The notes: generated from the sequence alone by a model not told the origin. A stretch of 64,000 bases of DNA from Rhodocyclaceae bacterium (GCA_020248265.1 JADCHX010000008.1:1-64000); one strand, 5' to 3'. Positions 7,881 through 17,299 are shown, numbered from the stretch's first letter. Program-made: numbers and translations.

Positions 7881-8936
7881 TCAATCCACCTTCGCGCCCG
7901 ATTTACGCACTACGGCTGCCCACTTGGTCAGTTCCGACTCGATGATGGCGGAAAACTCCGCCGGCGTGCTGCCGATGATCTCGATGCCCTGGCCGAAGAA
8001 GGTCTCGCGTACGTCGGCCATCTTCAGGATCGCCGCCGTCTCCTCGAAGAGCCGGTCGACGATCTCCGCCGGGGTGCCGGCTGGCGCCAGCATGCCGTAC
8101 CACGCGCTGGATTCGAACGCCGGTAGCGTCTCGGCGAAGGTCGTGACCTCGGGGGCGGCCGCCGAACGCTTCGCCCCGGTCATGCCGATCGCACGCAGCT
8201 TCCCGGCCTTCACATGGCCGATCACCGAGGGCATGCTGACCATCATCAGCGGTACTTGCCCGCCGAGCAGGTCGCTCACTGCGGGCGCGGCGCCGCGATA
8301 GGGCACATGCACAATGTCGATGCCGGTCCGGATCTTCAGCAGCTCCACGGACAGGTGCGCGGTCGAGCCGCTGCCGGCCGTCGCATAGTTGAGCTGGCCA
8401 GGGCGGGCCTTCGCGAACGCGATGAACTCCTTGAGCGAGCGCACTGGCAGGGACGGGTGCGCCACCAGTATGTTCGGCACGCTGCCGACGAGCGTCACCG
8501 GTGCGAAGCTCTTGACCGGGTCGAACGGCACCTTGCCGTAGAGCGACGGGTTCACCGCGAGTTGTGCGCTGGCCGCGAACAGCAGCGTGTAGCCGTCGGG
8601 TGCGGCCTTGGCCACCAGTTCGGTGGCGATGTTGCCGCCGGCACCGGCGCGGTTCTCGATCAGCACCTGCTGTCCCCAGCGTTCCGACAGCTTCTGCCCG
8701 ATGCGGCGCGCCATGATGTCGGTCGCGCCGCCAGGCGGGAAAGGCAGGACCATGCGGATGGTCTTCACCGGGTACGCCTTCGATGCGGCCGTCTGCGCGG
8801 ATGCTTCAGGCACCAGCGCGGGCAGCGAAGCCAGCGCTGCGACAGCCATCAGGAAACCCGTCCGCACGATGCACATGCGCTCGAGGCGATCGCGCATCAT
8901 CGACGGCCGGGACTGTCCGTTGCAGTACCTCGGCAT
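7881..8936 (-). CDS. Bug/TctC family tripartite tricarboxylate transporter receptor
   Basis: A 351-residue Bug-family receptor. The ATG at 8936 follows an AAGGAGGAGAG ribosome binding site, giving an unusually long N-region (about 28 residues) before the hydrophobic core TGFLMAVAALASLPALV of the signal peptide; an internal ATG would give a normal length. The mature protein carries YPVKTIRMVLPFPPGGATDI, the VPYRG ligand loop and the usual SSAWYGMLAPAGTP segment. It is translated just ahead of a cupin gene and after a ThDP enzyme gene in the leftward operon. Ligand unknown; no TctAB partner is nearby. Confidence 0.88.
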   Translation of the reverse strand: MPRYCNGQSRPSMMRDRLERMCIVRTGFLMAVAALASLPALVPEASAQTAASKAYPVKTIRMVLPFPPGGATDIMARRIGQKLSERWGQQVLIENRAGAGGNIATELVAKAAPDGYTLLFAASAQLAVNPSLYGKVPFDPVKSFAPVTLVGSVPNILVAHPSLPVRSLKEFIAFAKARPGQLNYATAGSGSTAHLSVELLKIRTGIDIVHVPYRGAAPAVSDLLGGQVPLMMVSMPSVIGHVKAGKLRAIGMTGAKRSAAAPEVTTFAETLPAFESSAWYGMLAPAGTPAEIVDRLFEETAAILKMADVRETFFGQGIEIIGSTPAEFSAIIESELTKWAAVVRKSGAKVD

Positions 8937-8958
8937 CTCTCTCCTCCTTCGGTAGGTT

Positions 8959-10671
8959 TCAGCCTTCCAGCTTGCCCTCGAACAGCGTGATCGGCGGGAA
9001 CGCACGCGGGTCCGTCACCACGTCGATCACCGTCGTGGTGTCCGACGCCAGCGCAGCCTGCAGCGCCGGTGCGAATGCATCCGCGGTCTCGACGCGGATG
9101 CCGTTGCAGCCGCAGGCCTTCGCGATCGCCGCGTGGTCGACCGGCGCCAGCTGGCAGGCATCGGTGTGCCCGCCGTAGAGCACGTCTTCCGCATGCCACT
9201 GGTAGCCGAGGATCTGGTTGTTCAGCACGATCACGGTGACCTTGATGCCCATGCGCTTCGCGGTTTCCAGCTCGGACCACATGTGCGCGAAGCCGCCATC
9301 GCCGGTGAGGCAGAACACCTCGCTGGCCGGCTGCGCGAGCTTCGCACCCAGCGCTGCGGGAAATCCCCAGCCCAGCCCGGCCAGCCCTCGGCCGGCGAGG
9401 AAGCGCATGCCGGGGCGGCGCGCGGTGAGGAAGTTGGCTGCCCAGATCGGGGCGTAGCTCGCGTCGCTCACCACGACCGACTCGGGTGTCAGCACCCGGT
9501 CGAGTTCCTGCATCAGGCGCTCGGGGCGGATCGGCGTGGCGGCAGACGAGAGGTGCGCGGCAGCCTCTTCGCGCCAGGCGGCATGTCCCTCGGCGATCGC
9601 CTGCGCCGCGCCGGCGGTCGCCTGCCGGCGCGCCGTGAGGTCCTGCGCGGCGACGGCCTCGCCGAGCTGCTGCAGCGTGAGGCGTGCATCGCCGACCAGG
9701 CGCAGCGACTCGTAGTTGCGACCGACCTCCAGACCATCGACATCGACATGGATGAACCGCGCTGACTTCGGGAACAGCGTCCACGAGTCGGTGCCGTTCT
9801 GGTTGGTGCGGGTGCCCACCAGCAGGATCACGTCCGCCTGGTCGATGAGTGGCCGCAGGTGCCGCGTACGGCTGCGCGTGCCCATGAAGTAGCCGACCAC
9901 GCCGAGCGACAGCGGATGCGTCTCGTCGACGGCACCCTTGCCCATCACCGTGGTCGCCACCGGTATGCCGGCCGACTGCTGGAGCGATGCAAGCGCCGCC
10001 TGCGCGCCGGACAGATGTACGCCGCCGCCGGCGACGATCAGCGGCGCCCGGGCCGTGGCCAGCAGTCGGGCGGCCTGCTCGACCAGTGCGGGGTCTGCGC
10101 TGCAACGGTCGAGCGGATACGTGCCCAGCGATGCGCGCCGCTGCTCGGCGGGCATCTGCGGCAGCGCTTCGGTCAGCAGGTCCTGCGGCACCATCAGCAC
10201 TACCGGGCCCGGCCGTCCGCTTGCCGCCGCGACGAAGGCCATGTCGATGTAGTCGTCGATGCGCGACAGTTCGGGGATGCGGCGCACCCACTTGCTGCAA
10301 CCGCGGAAGATGTCGAAGTGGTCGAGGTCCTGGAAAGCGTTGCGGTCGGTCTGCGTGCGGCGGACGTCCTGCACGATCGCCACGATCGGTACCGAGGCCT
10401 TGAGGGCTTCCGCCAGGGCGGGTGCGAGCAGCGCGGCTGCAGGCCCGTTCTGCGCGGTGACCACCGATACCTTGCCCGACGCCCGTGCATGGCCGTCGGC
10501 CATCGCGCCGCCGGCGTTCTCGGTGCGGTAGGCGATCTGGCGCATGCCGTTCTCGGGCACGACGAGGTACAGCGCGGACGGCAGGCTCTGGCCGAACATC
10601 AGTTCGACACCGTGCCGCTTCAGTGCGCGGGCGACCAGGTGTGCGCCGCAGGGGGTGGGCAGGCTGTGCAT
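8959..10671 (-). CDS. thiamine diphosphate-dependent enzyme (acetolactate synthase-like)
   Basis: A 570-residue ThDP enzyme with the three domains of the acetolactate synthase/decarboxylase superfamily. The N-terminal Pyr domain has YRTENAGGAMADGHARASG, with the activating Glu about residue 52. The central domain has the Rossmann-like strand ILLVGTRTNQNG, and the C-terminal PP domain has the GDGG...NNQ ThDP/Mg signature (TGDGGFAHMW to VIVLNNQILGYQ). I chose ATG at 10671 (MHSLPTP) after a GGAG. It is not a clear IlvB: it lacks a nearby small subunit and lies among Bug receptor and MmgE/PrpD genes. It more likely decarboxylates or carboligates a 2-oxo acid in catabolism. Confidence 0.85.
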   Translation of the reverse strand: MHSLPTPCGAHLVARALKRHGVELMFGQSLPSALYLVVPENGMRQIAYRTENAGGAMADGHARASGKVSVVTAQNGPAAALLAPALAEALKASVPIVAIVQDVRRTQTDRNAFQDLDHFDIFRGCSKWVRRIPELSRIDDYIDMAFVAAASGRPGPVVLMVPQDLLTEALPQMPAEQRRASLGTYPLDRCSADPALVEQAARLLATARAPLIVAGGGVHLSGAQAALASLQQSAGIPVATTVMGKGAVDETHPLSLGVVGYFMGTRSRTRHLRPLIDQADVILLVGTRTNQNGTDSWTLFPKSARFIHVDVDGLEVGRNYESLRLVGDARLTLQQLGEAVAAQDLTARRQATAGAAQAIAEGHAAWREEAAAHLSSAATPIRPERLMQELDRVLTPESVVVSDASYAPIWAANFLTARRPGMRFLAGRGLAGLGWGFPAALGAKLAQPASEVFCLTGDGGFAHMWSELETAKRMGIKVTVIVLNNQILGYQWHAEDVLYGGHTDACQLAPVDHAAIAKACGCNGIRVETADAFAPALQAALASDTTTVIDVVTDPRAFPPITLFEGKLEG

Positions 10672-10693
10672 GTTCAGTGGCTCCGGCAGTGCA

Positions 10694-12070
10694 TCATCGT
10701 ATGGCAGTGTCCAGGGTGGTGCCGGCGTCGGCAGCGTTGCCGATCGACCAGCAGGCCTGGAGGATCGCGTCGGCTTTGCCGTCGGGCAGCGGCGGCACCA
10801 CCAGCGCGCGGAACTTGCGCTCGAGGTCGGCATCGGACATCGGATGCTGCAGCGTGCCCAGCGCATGCTCGACATGCCGGTACAGCACGCGCCCGTCGCG
10901 CAGCTTCACCGTGACCTTGCCTTCGGTGCGGCGAATCGCGGCATCGACGGTCGTGGCCACCTTCTCGCGCAGCCCGTGCACCACCGGGTCGTTCACGCAG
11001 GCATCGCCGAACTGCGCTTCGCCACCGGCGCGGTGTACCAGCGCGGCCGCGGCGGCGTGGTAGACGCTGAACTTGCCTTCGAGGCCGGTCTTCGGGAATC
11101 TCTTGGCGGTGAGTTCCATCACGATCGGCGACACCACCAGGTCGACCGACTCGATCATGTCCGCGGTGAGCGCATGCTCGGTCGACAGCTGGATACAGCC
11201 GTCGATCACGCCATGGATCACCAGCCCGCAGGCGAACGGCTTGTACATGTTGTTCGCCAGCTCCCAGGTCTCGCCCAGGTGCTCGGTGATCACCGACGGG
11301 TCGAACTTCGTCGACATCACATGCGCGAAGCCGCGTTTCGCCTCGATCGCCTGCTCGGAACTGGTGAACCCCTGCTTCGCCATCAGTGCGGCCATCAGCC
11401 CCCCATGTGCGGCCCGGCCGGGGTGGAAGCTCTTGCACATCGAGCCGAACATCTCGCGCAGCCCGGAGGACTGCGTCGCTGCGATGCCCAGCGCCCAGCA
11501 CATCTGCTTCTCGTCCAGGCCGAGCAGCTTGCCGGCTGCTGCTGCCGCGCCGAAGATGCCCGCAGTGCCGGTGATGTGCCAGCCGATCTCGTAGTGTTCC
11601 GGGAACACCGACAGCCCGACGCGGCACTCGGTCTCGACGCCGAGCACGAACGCATGCAGCAGCCGCTGCCCGCTGACCGGCCCGACGCCGGGCAGCGACC
11701 CCGGCCGATCGCCCCCAGCGGCACAGGCGCTCGCGATCGCCAGCAGCGCTGGCCATACCGGCGCGCTCGGGTGGATCGCGCGGGCGTGCGTATCGTCGTA
11801 GTCGAGCACATGCGAGCTGATGCCGTTCAGCAGTGCCGCATGCAGCATGTCGACCTTCTCCTCGCGGCCGTACAGCGTCGCCACCGGCGGCCCGAAGCAC
11901 GGAGCCAGTCCGCGCAACGCGTTGCCGACGGTGTCGGTCTGCGCGCTGCCGATCGCGCAGCCCATCCAGTTGACCAGCGCACGCGTGGCTTCGTGGTAGA
12001 GCGGTGCCGGCACCGCGTCCGGGGTGCTGTCGACGACGAAGCGTGCCAGCGTGCGTGTGATGTCGTTCAT
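10694..12070 (-). CDS. MmgE/PrpD family protein
   Basis: A 458-residue member of the MmgE/PrpD family, which includes 2-methylcitrate dehydratase, cis-aconitate decarboxylase and iminodisuccinate epimerase. The N-terminal helical domain has NWMGCAIGSAQTDTVGNALRGL, and the centre has the DYDDTHARAIHPSAPVWPAL segment with the conserved Asp and His residues near the active site, followed by the lid domain and a C-terminal conserved CWSIGNAADAG. The ATG at 12070 follows AAGGGCACGAG. It sits directly downstream of a Bug receptor gene (gap 10 bases) and 22 bases before the ThDP enzyme gene. Substrate unknown. Confidence 0.87.
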   Translation of the reverse strand: MNDITRTLARFVVDSTPDAVPAPLYHEATRALVNWMGCAIGSAQTDTVGNALRGLAPCFGPPVATLYGREEKVDMLHAALLNGISSHVLDYDDTHARAIHPSAPVWPALLAIASACAAGGDRPGSLPGVGPVSGQRLLHAFVLGVETECRVGLSVFPEHYEIGWHITGTAGIFGAAAAAGKLLGLDEKQMCWALGIAATQSSGLREMFGSMCKSFHPGRAAHGGLMAALMAKQGFTSSEQAIEAKRGFAHVMSTKFDPSVITEHLGETWELANNMYKPFACGLVIHGVIDGCIQLSTEHALTADMIESVDLVVSPIVMELTAKRFPKTGLEGKFSVYHAAAAALVHRAGGEAQFGDACVNDPVVHGLREKVATTVDAAIRRTEGKVTVKLRDGRVLYRHVEHALGTLQHPMSDADLERKFRALVVPPLPDGKADAILQACWSIGNAADAGTTLDTAIR

Positions 12071-12080
12071 CTCGTGCCCT

Positions 12081-13139
12081 TCACTCGGCGCGGATCTGCG
12101 CGGCCTTGACCACGCGCGTCCATTTCTCGGTTTCGCTGCGGATGTAGGCCGCGAACTCCGTCGGCGTGTTGCCGACCGCCACGGCACCTTCCGAGGCAAG
12201 CCGTTGCTGCAGTTCCCTGCCCGCGAGCAGCTTCACCACTTCGGCATGCAGGCGCTGCACGATCTCGGCCGGCACCCCCGAGGGTGCGAGCAACCCGAAC
12301 CAGGTGCTTGCCTCGAAATCCGGATAGCCGGCTTCGATCATCGTCGGCACTGCAGGCAGCACGGCCGAGCGCTTTGCGCTCGACACCGCCACCGCGCGCA
12401 GGCGGCCGCTGGTGACATGCGGCATCGCCGACAGCATGTTCGCGAAGAACATCTCGACCTGTCCGCCGAGCAGGTCGGTGATCGCCGGTGCACTGCCCTT
12501 GTACGGTACATGCACGATGTCGATCGATGCGCGCAGGCGCAGGAACTCGGCTGCCAGGTGCGGCAGCGTGCCGTTACCGGTGGTCGCGTAGTTGATCGAC
12601 CCCGGCCGCACGCGCGCCAGCGCGACCAGGTCGCGCACCGTCTTCACTGGCAACGAGGGGTGTACCACCAGCACGCTCGGCACCGAGGCCACGACCGACA
12701 CGGGAGCGAAGTCGCGCTGCACGTTGTAGTTGACCTTGGCCAGGGCCGGAACCACGGTGAGGATACCGGCGGTGCCCATCAGCAACGTGTAGCCGTCGGC
12801 CGGCGACTTCGCCGCCACTTCCGCGCCCACCACGCCACCGGCACCGCCCCGGTTGTCGATGACGACCGGCTGGCCGAGGCCCTCCGACAGGCGCGGCGCG
12901 ACATGCCGCGACACGATGTCCACGCCGGAGCCGGGCGGGAACGGCACGACGAGCCGCAACGTTCGAGTGGGCCAGTCGCGCCCGACGGGGGCTTGCGCGA
13001 CCGCGGTCTGTATCGGCATGACGGCGGCGAGTGCGCCGACGATCATGCGACCGGCGCGCCGTAGGGCAGCGCCGCCAGAAGCATCCGCAGGGGCGGCGGG
13101 GCCGCTGCCCGATGCAAGGGCTGCAAGGCGTTGTTGCAT
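12081..13139 (-). CDS. Bug/TctC family tripartite tricarboxylate transporter receptor
   Basis: A 352-residue Bug-family receptor. The ATG at 13139 (MQQRLAALA) is preceded by GGAGGAAGAG. The export signal is long: about 25 polar residues, then RRAGRMIVGALAAVMPIQTA and cleavage near VAQAP. The mature part begins WPTRTLRLVVPFPPGSGVDI and contains VPYKGSAPAITDLLGGQVEM and the STWFGLLAPSGVPAEI segment. It is the first gene of the leftward operon and faces an MmgE/PrpD gene on the plus strand across a 126-base shared promoter region in which I could not fix -35/-10 boxes. Ligand unknown. Confidence 0.88.
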   Translation of the reverse strand: MQQRLAALASGSGPAAPADASGGAALRRAGRMIVGALAAVMPIQTAVAQAPVGRDWPTRTLRLVVPFPPGSGVDIVSRHVAPRLSEGLGQPVVIDNRGGAGGVVGAEVAAKSPADGYTLLMGTAGILTVVPALAKVNYNVQRDFAPVSVVASVPSVLVVHPSLPVKTVRDLVALARVRPGSINYATTGNGTLPHLAAEFLRLRASIDIVHVPYKGSAPAITDLLGGQVEMFFANMLSAMPHVTSGRLRAVAVSSAKRSAVLPAVPTMIEAGYPDFEASTWFGLLAPSGVPAEIVQRLHAEVVKLLAGRELQQRLASEGAVAVGNTPTEFAAYIRSETEKWTRVVKAAQIRAE

Positions 13140-13265
13140 CTCTTCCTCCATGCTGCAGTGCGGCTTCGCGGCCCTTGCGTTCGATGTGAAGTGCGTTATC
13201 GCTGGATTATCGCCCAAAGGGCTACGAGGCTTCCGCTAGACTCGTGTTCCGTTCCCCTAACTGCC

Positions 13266-14651
13266 ATGGCCGCCCCGATGAGAAAAGTCGAACAATCCGT
13301 CTCGCCGCTGATGCTCGAGTTGAGCCGCTACATCGCTGGCGCTATCCGCAAGGCGCCGCCGCGCGAAGCGGTCGAACACGCGAAGATCCATCTGGTCGAC
13401 ACGATGTCGGCGATGGTGTCCGGGTCGCGGCTGCTGCCGGGTGAGGCGGCGATCACGCATGTGCAGTCCCTGGGTGGGCATGCCCAGGCTGGCGTGATCG
13501 GCACTGGCATCGTCACCTCGGTGCTCAACGCGGCACTTGCCAACGGCATGTTCGGTCACGCCGACGAGACTGACGATACGCACCCTCCGTCGCTGACGCA
13601 TCCGGGTACCAGCGTGGTGCCGGCAGCGCTCGCGATCGGCGAGCGCGACGCACGTTCGGGCAAGGACTTCCTGCGTTCGGTGATCCTCGGCTACGACATC
13701 TGCTCGCGACTGCTGCTGTCGTTGCGGCCGATGCCGTTCCTGCGATCCGGTCATCATGCCGGTGCGTTCGGCCAGGCGTTCGGCGCCTCCGCGGCTGCGG
13801 CAGCCATGCTCGGGCTCGATGCCAGGCAGGTTCGCTACATGCTTTCCTACATGGGCCAGCAGGCAGCCGGCATGTACACGATGTTCCGCGACCCGGAGCA
13901 CATCGAGAAGGCGTACGCGATGGGCGGCATGCCGGCGCACAATGGCACCGCCGCCGCGTTGATGGTTTCCAATGGCTGGACAGGCGTCGAGGATATCTTC
14001 TCCGGCGAGCGCGATTTCTTCTTCACCTTCGCGGAAGAGAGCGACCGTCGCCTGCTCGTGAAGGGGCTCGGTACCGACTATGAAGTGATGCGCGCGAGCA
14101 TCAAGCGCTGGCCGGTGGGCGGGCCGATCCAGGGCCCGCTGCAGGTGCTCGGCGACCTGATCGCGCAGCACGGCATCCGGGCCGACGACGTCGCCGAACT
14201 GGTCGCCTTCATGCCCGACAAGGAACTCGAGATCGTCAACAACCGCGAGATGCCGGACATCTCGGTGCAGCACCTGCTGTCGGTGATGCTGGTCGATGGT
14301 GGCGTGACCTTCGCATCCGCGCACAGCTTCGAGCGGATGAAGGATCCGAAGGTGCTGGCGATGCGCAAGCGGGTCAAGGCAGTCGGCGATCCGAAGCTCA
14401 CCGACGTGCAGCGGCGCTGGCGCTGCGTGATGGAGGTGAAGCTGAAGGACGGACGGGTGCTGAAGCACAAGACACTGGCTGCCAAGGGCAGCTTCGAGAA
14501 CCCGTTGACCCGGGCCGAGGAAGAGGAAAAGGCCCTCGACCTGCTGGTGCCGGTGCTGGGCAAACGGCGTGCCCGTTCACTGCTCGACACCCTGTGGAAC
14601 ATCGACCGGCTGGACAACGTGCGCAAGCTGCGGAAACTCTACGCCGCCTGA
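13266..14651 (+). CDS. MmgE/PrpD family protein
   Basis: A 461-residue MmgE/PrpD family protein on the plus strand, alone between two leftward units. The N-terminal domain contains HLVDTMSAMVSGSRLLPGEA, and the centre carries the family motif GHADETDDTHPPSLTHPGTS, with the acidic/His cluster of the active site. The lid domain includes SIKRWPVGGPIQGPLQVLGD. The ATG at 13266 (MAAPMRKVEQ) is a better start than earlier in-frame codons because homology begins soon after it. It is divergent from a Bug receptor gene and is followed convergently by another one. Likely a dehydratase, epimerase or decarboxylase of a carboxylic acid. Confidence 0.86.
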   Translation: MAAPMRKVEQSVSPLMLELSRYIAGAIRKAPPREAVEHAKIHLVDTMSAMVSGSRLLPGEAAITHVQSLGGHAQAGVIGTGIVTSVLNAALANGMFGHADETDDTHPPSLTHPGTSVVPAALAIGERDARSGKDFLRSVILGYDICSRLLLSLRPMPFLRSGHHAGAFGQAFGASAAAAAMLGLDARQVRYMLSYMGQQAAGMYTMFRDPEHIEKAYAMGGMPAHNGTAAALMVSNGWTGVEDIFSGERDFFFTFAEESDRRLLVKGLGTDYEVMRASIKRWPVGGPIQGPLQVLGDLIAQHGIRADDVAELVAFMPDKELEIVNNREMPDISVQHLLSVMLVDGGVTFASAHSFERMKDPKVLAMRKRVKAVGDPKLTDVQRRWRCVMEVKLKDGRVLKHKTLAAKGSFENPLTRAEEEEKALDLLVPVLGKRRARSLLDTLWNIDRLDNVRKLRKLYAA

Positions 14652-14732
14652 GCCGCTGCTGCGGCACCAGGCTGGCAGGCGGCCTGTGCCGCGTGTGTCG
14701 GCCGGTGCCGTGCCCCAGACAACATCAGGCGG

Positions 14733-15725
14733 TCACTCCGCCTTGATGTTCGCCGCCTTGATCACCTTCGCCCAAGCCGCGGTCTCGGTGCGGATCTCGG
14801 CGGCGAACGCCGCGGGGCTGCGGCTGGTCTCTACTTCGAGGCCCTGCCTGCCGAGTGCCTCGCCGACATCGGCCGGCTTCACCGCCTTCAGGGTCTCGTC
14901 GAAGATGCGCGAGACCACTGCCTTCGGGGTGTTTGCCGGCACGAGCAGCCCGTACCAGGCGGTGACATCGAACCCCGGGAAGCCGCTTTCGGCGATCGTC
15001 GGCAGCTCCGGTGCGAGCGCGAGCCTGCGCGGTCCGGTCGACGCGAGCGCGCGCATCTTGCCGGCCCGCACATGCGGCAGCGTCGCCGGCACGCTTCCGA
15101 ACAACAGGTTCACTTCGCCTGCGAGCAGTGCCGCCGCCGCCGGGCCGCCGCCCTTGTAGGCTACGTTCACGATGTCCACGCCAGCCCGGAACCTGAACAT
15201 CTCTGCTGCGAGGTGCAGCGGGCTGCCGACTCCGGCTGACGAGTAGTTGAATCGACCCGGCGCGGCTTTCGCCAGCGCGACGAACTCGGCCAGCGAACCG
15301 GCCTTGACAGTGGGATGCACGACGAGCACGTACTGTGCCGAGGCGTACTTGGTGATCGGCTGCAGCGTCTTTTCGATATTCGGCAGCTTCGGGTACAGCG
15401 TCGGGTTCACGGTCAGCGCGGTCGCGAAGCCCAGCAGTACCGTATGGCCGTCGGGCGCCGCGCTCGCCACGATATCGGTCGCGATATTGCCGGCCGCCCC
15501 GCCCCGGTTGTCGACCACCCACTGCTGCCCGGTTCCCTCGCCGAGCTTCGGGACGAGGATGCGGGCGGAGGCATCCGAACCGCCGCCCGGCGGGAACGGC
15601 ACCACCAGGCGGATCGGGCGCGCGGGCCAGCTGTCGGCCGCCAGCGCCGGAGACAGCCCGACGCAGGTGGCGTGGACGGCGACGGCGAACATTGCAGCGA
15701 GTCCTGCAGAGCGGCGGGCAGACAT
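14733..15725 (-). CDS. Bug/TctC family tripartite tricarboxylate transporter receptor
   Basis: A 330-residue Bug receptor. Two adjacent ATGs (15728 and 15725) follow GGAGG; the second has the better spacing of seven bases. The signal peptide core is GLAAMFAVAVHATCVGL with cleavage near ALAAD. The mature protein begins WPARPIRLVVPFPPGGGSDA and contains NVAYKGGGPAAAALLAGEVN (an unusual AYKG in place of PYKG) and a C-terminal WAKVIKAANIKAE. It lies 28 bases after an MmgE/PrpD gene in the same direction, the third Bug/MmgE pairing in this region. No membrane subunits are nearby. Confidence 0.88.
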   Translation of the reverse strand: MSARRSAGLAAMFAVAVHATCVGLSPALAADSWPARPIRLVVPFPPGGGSDASARILVPKLGEGTGQQWVVDNRGGAAGNIATDIVASAAPDGHTVLLGFATALTVNPTLYPKLPNIEKTLQPITKYASAQYVLVVHPTVKAGSLAEFVALAKAAPGRFNYSSAGVGSPLHLAAEMFRFRAGVDIVNVAYKGGGPAAAALLAGEVNLLFGSVPATLPHVRAGKMRALASTGPRRLALAPELPTIAESGFPGFDVTAWYGLLVPANTPKAVVSRIFDETLKAVKPADVGEALGRQGLEVETSRSPAAFAAEIRTETAAWAKVIKAANIKAE

Positions 15726-15753
15726 CATCAATCCTCCGGTTGCCTGCGATCGC

Positions 15754-17133
15754 TCAGGTGGCGATCGTCATTCGTATAACTTCGCCGATATCATGTGCCT
15801 GCTCGAGCGTCCAAAGGCGCTCGAGCAGGCAGTCCACCTTGGCGGCCGGTAACACGCCGTCGGCCAGCCCGCGGAACTTGCGTTCCACTTCGGCCTCGGA
15901 CATCGGATTCATGTAGTGGCCGCGGTGGTACTCGACCGCCGCCTCGTGCGTCGCACCCGAGCGCATCACCACCGTCATCTCGCACAGCATTGCCACAGGC
16001 ATGCGTCGGTTGGCCTCATCGGACTCCCTGACCTTCACCAGCCGGGTCAATGCCCGCACGGCGGGGTCGTGCAGGTAGCGGTCCTCGAAATGCTCTTCGC
16101 CGACTTCGCCATGCAGGAACGCGATCGCGACCGTGTACGGCATGCTGTGGTCGGCCGACTCGCGCGTCTCGGGCTCCCACTTCTGCGGGTCGTCGGCCAT
16201 CAGGCGCACTGCGGTGCTGACGGTCTCCACACGGATCTCGACGATATCCTGCGGGTTACCGATGCGATCGCGCAGCTGCAGCGCTGCCTCGACGACCGTC
16301 TGCGAATACTGCCCGAGCGGGAAGTGCTTGATGCTGCATTCCATGATCTTGAACGGGTGTTCGTGCTGCCCGTCCCTTCCACCCATCACCGGCAGTTCGA
16401 ACGGCTTGCGCGTCACCGCCTTGAAGTAGCCGCCGACGCCTTCGTAGACCGGCGAGGGGCCGGTCATGCCACGTGCGGCGAGCATCGTCGCAAACACGGC
16501 GTTGCGGCTCGCGTTCGCATACGCGCAGCCCTTCCACATCGAGACGTTGCCGATGCGTGTCTGGTAGAGCGCGACATTCGGCGCGACGTGCAGGTTCAGC
16601 GCCTGCGCGATGCATGGCGCGTCGAAGCCCGACAGGCGTGCGGCGGCAGCCGCGCTGGCGAGCCCACCGACGGTCGTGTGGTCGAAGCCGAGCGGTTTCA
16701 GGTCCTGTACATCACAGACGCGGCAGAACACCTCATATGCGAGCACTGTCGCGGTGATCGCATCGCGGCCGCTGCGGCGGAACCGCTCGCCGATGCTCAG
16801 TACCGCTGCGATGCTGTCGCTCGGATGCCCGGACTCACCGGTACTCGTGTAGCCGTCATTGAAGTCGAGGTAGCGGATGGCCACGCCGTTGGCGAAGGTT
16901 GCAAGGTCGGGGCTGGTCTGCCGCCCGCTGACCATGATGGTCGTGGGCTCGCTGCTGGTGACGGTGTCCGCGATGTCGCGCGCGATCGAGGCCGGCTCGC
17001 TGTGGAAGCCCCCGAGGGCGCAGCCGATCGTGTCCACGATCAGCCGTTTCGCCTGTTCGACCACCTCTGGAGGAAGGTCTTCGTAGCGCAGCGTGGCTGC
17101 GTAGCTGCTCAACTGCTCGACGATCGTCGACAA
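15754..17133 (-). CDS. MmgE/PrpD family protein
   Basis: A 459-residue MmgE/PrpD family protein. The start is TTG at 17133, which has GGAGGAG five bases upstream; family homology (IVEQLSSYAATLRYEDLPPE) starts right there, and the longer frame upstream is arginine/glycine-rich non-homologous sequence. The motif YLDFNDGYTSTGESGHPSDS, with the Asp and His of the active site, is present near residue 95, followed by the central helices and the lid domain SIKHFPLGQYSQTVVEAAL. It resembles 2-methylcitrate dehydratase-like members more than the other two copies here, but function is not certain. It heads a leftward pair with a Bug receptor gene. Confidence 0.86.
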   Translation of the reverse strand: MSTIVEQLSSYAATLRYEDLPPEVVEQAKRLIVDTIGCALGGFHSEPASIARDIADTVTSSEPTTIMVSGRQTSPDLATFANGVAIRYLDFNDGYTSTGESGHPSDSIAAVLSIGERFRRSGRDAITATVLAYEVFCRVCDVQDLKPLGFDHTTVGGLASAAAAARLSGFDAPCIAQALNLHVAPNVALYQTRIGNVSMWKGCAYANASRNAVFATMLAARGMTGPSPVYEGVGGYFKAVTRKPFELPVMGGRDGQHEHPFKIMECSIKHFPLGQYSQTVVEAALQLRDRIGNPQDIVEIRVETVSTAVRLMADDPQKWEPETRESADHSMPYTVAIAFLHGEVGEEHFEDRYLHDPAVRALTRLVKVRESDEANRRMPVAMLCEMTVVMRSGATHEAAVEYHRGHYMNPMSEAEVERKFRGLADGVLPAAKVDCLLERLWTLEQAHDIGEVIRMTIAT

Positions 17134-17293
17134 CGGCTTCTCCTCCGGTCCCGGCCGCGCGCCCCGCTGGGCGCGGGATCGTCGGGCCCGTGCATCGAGT
17201 ATAGCCAACCCATCGCGTTGGCTTGCGCCGCCTCCGGCACTCGGTGGGTGCGCTGCCATGCAGTTTGCAGGCCACCGCAGGCCGCCACGGGAC

Positions 17294-17299
17294 TAGAAT
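17294..17299 (+). promoter_or_regulatory. candidate -10 box of the purEKC operon
   Basis: TAGAAT, a close match to the sigma70 -10 consensus, stands 25 bases before the purE ATG, in the 191-base gap between the leftward MmgE/PrpD gene and purE. No good TTGACA-like box lies at the right distance, as is common for betaproteobacterial promoters, so this is a weak call. The expected short 5' leader fits a simple housekeeping operon. Confidence 0.35.

Noticed and set aside
17145-17180. GC-rich imperfect inverted repeat before the TTG-start MmgE/PrpD gene, considered as a terminator
   Set aside because: It lies upstream of a start codon, has no T run, and such repeats are common in this GC-rich DNA.
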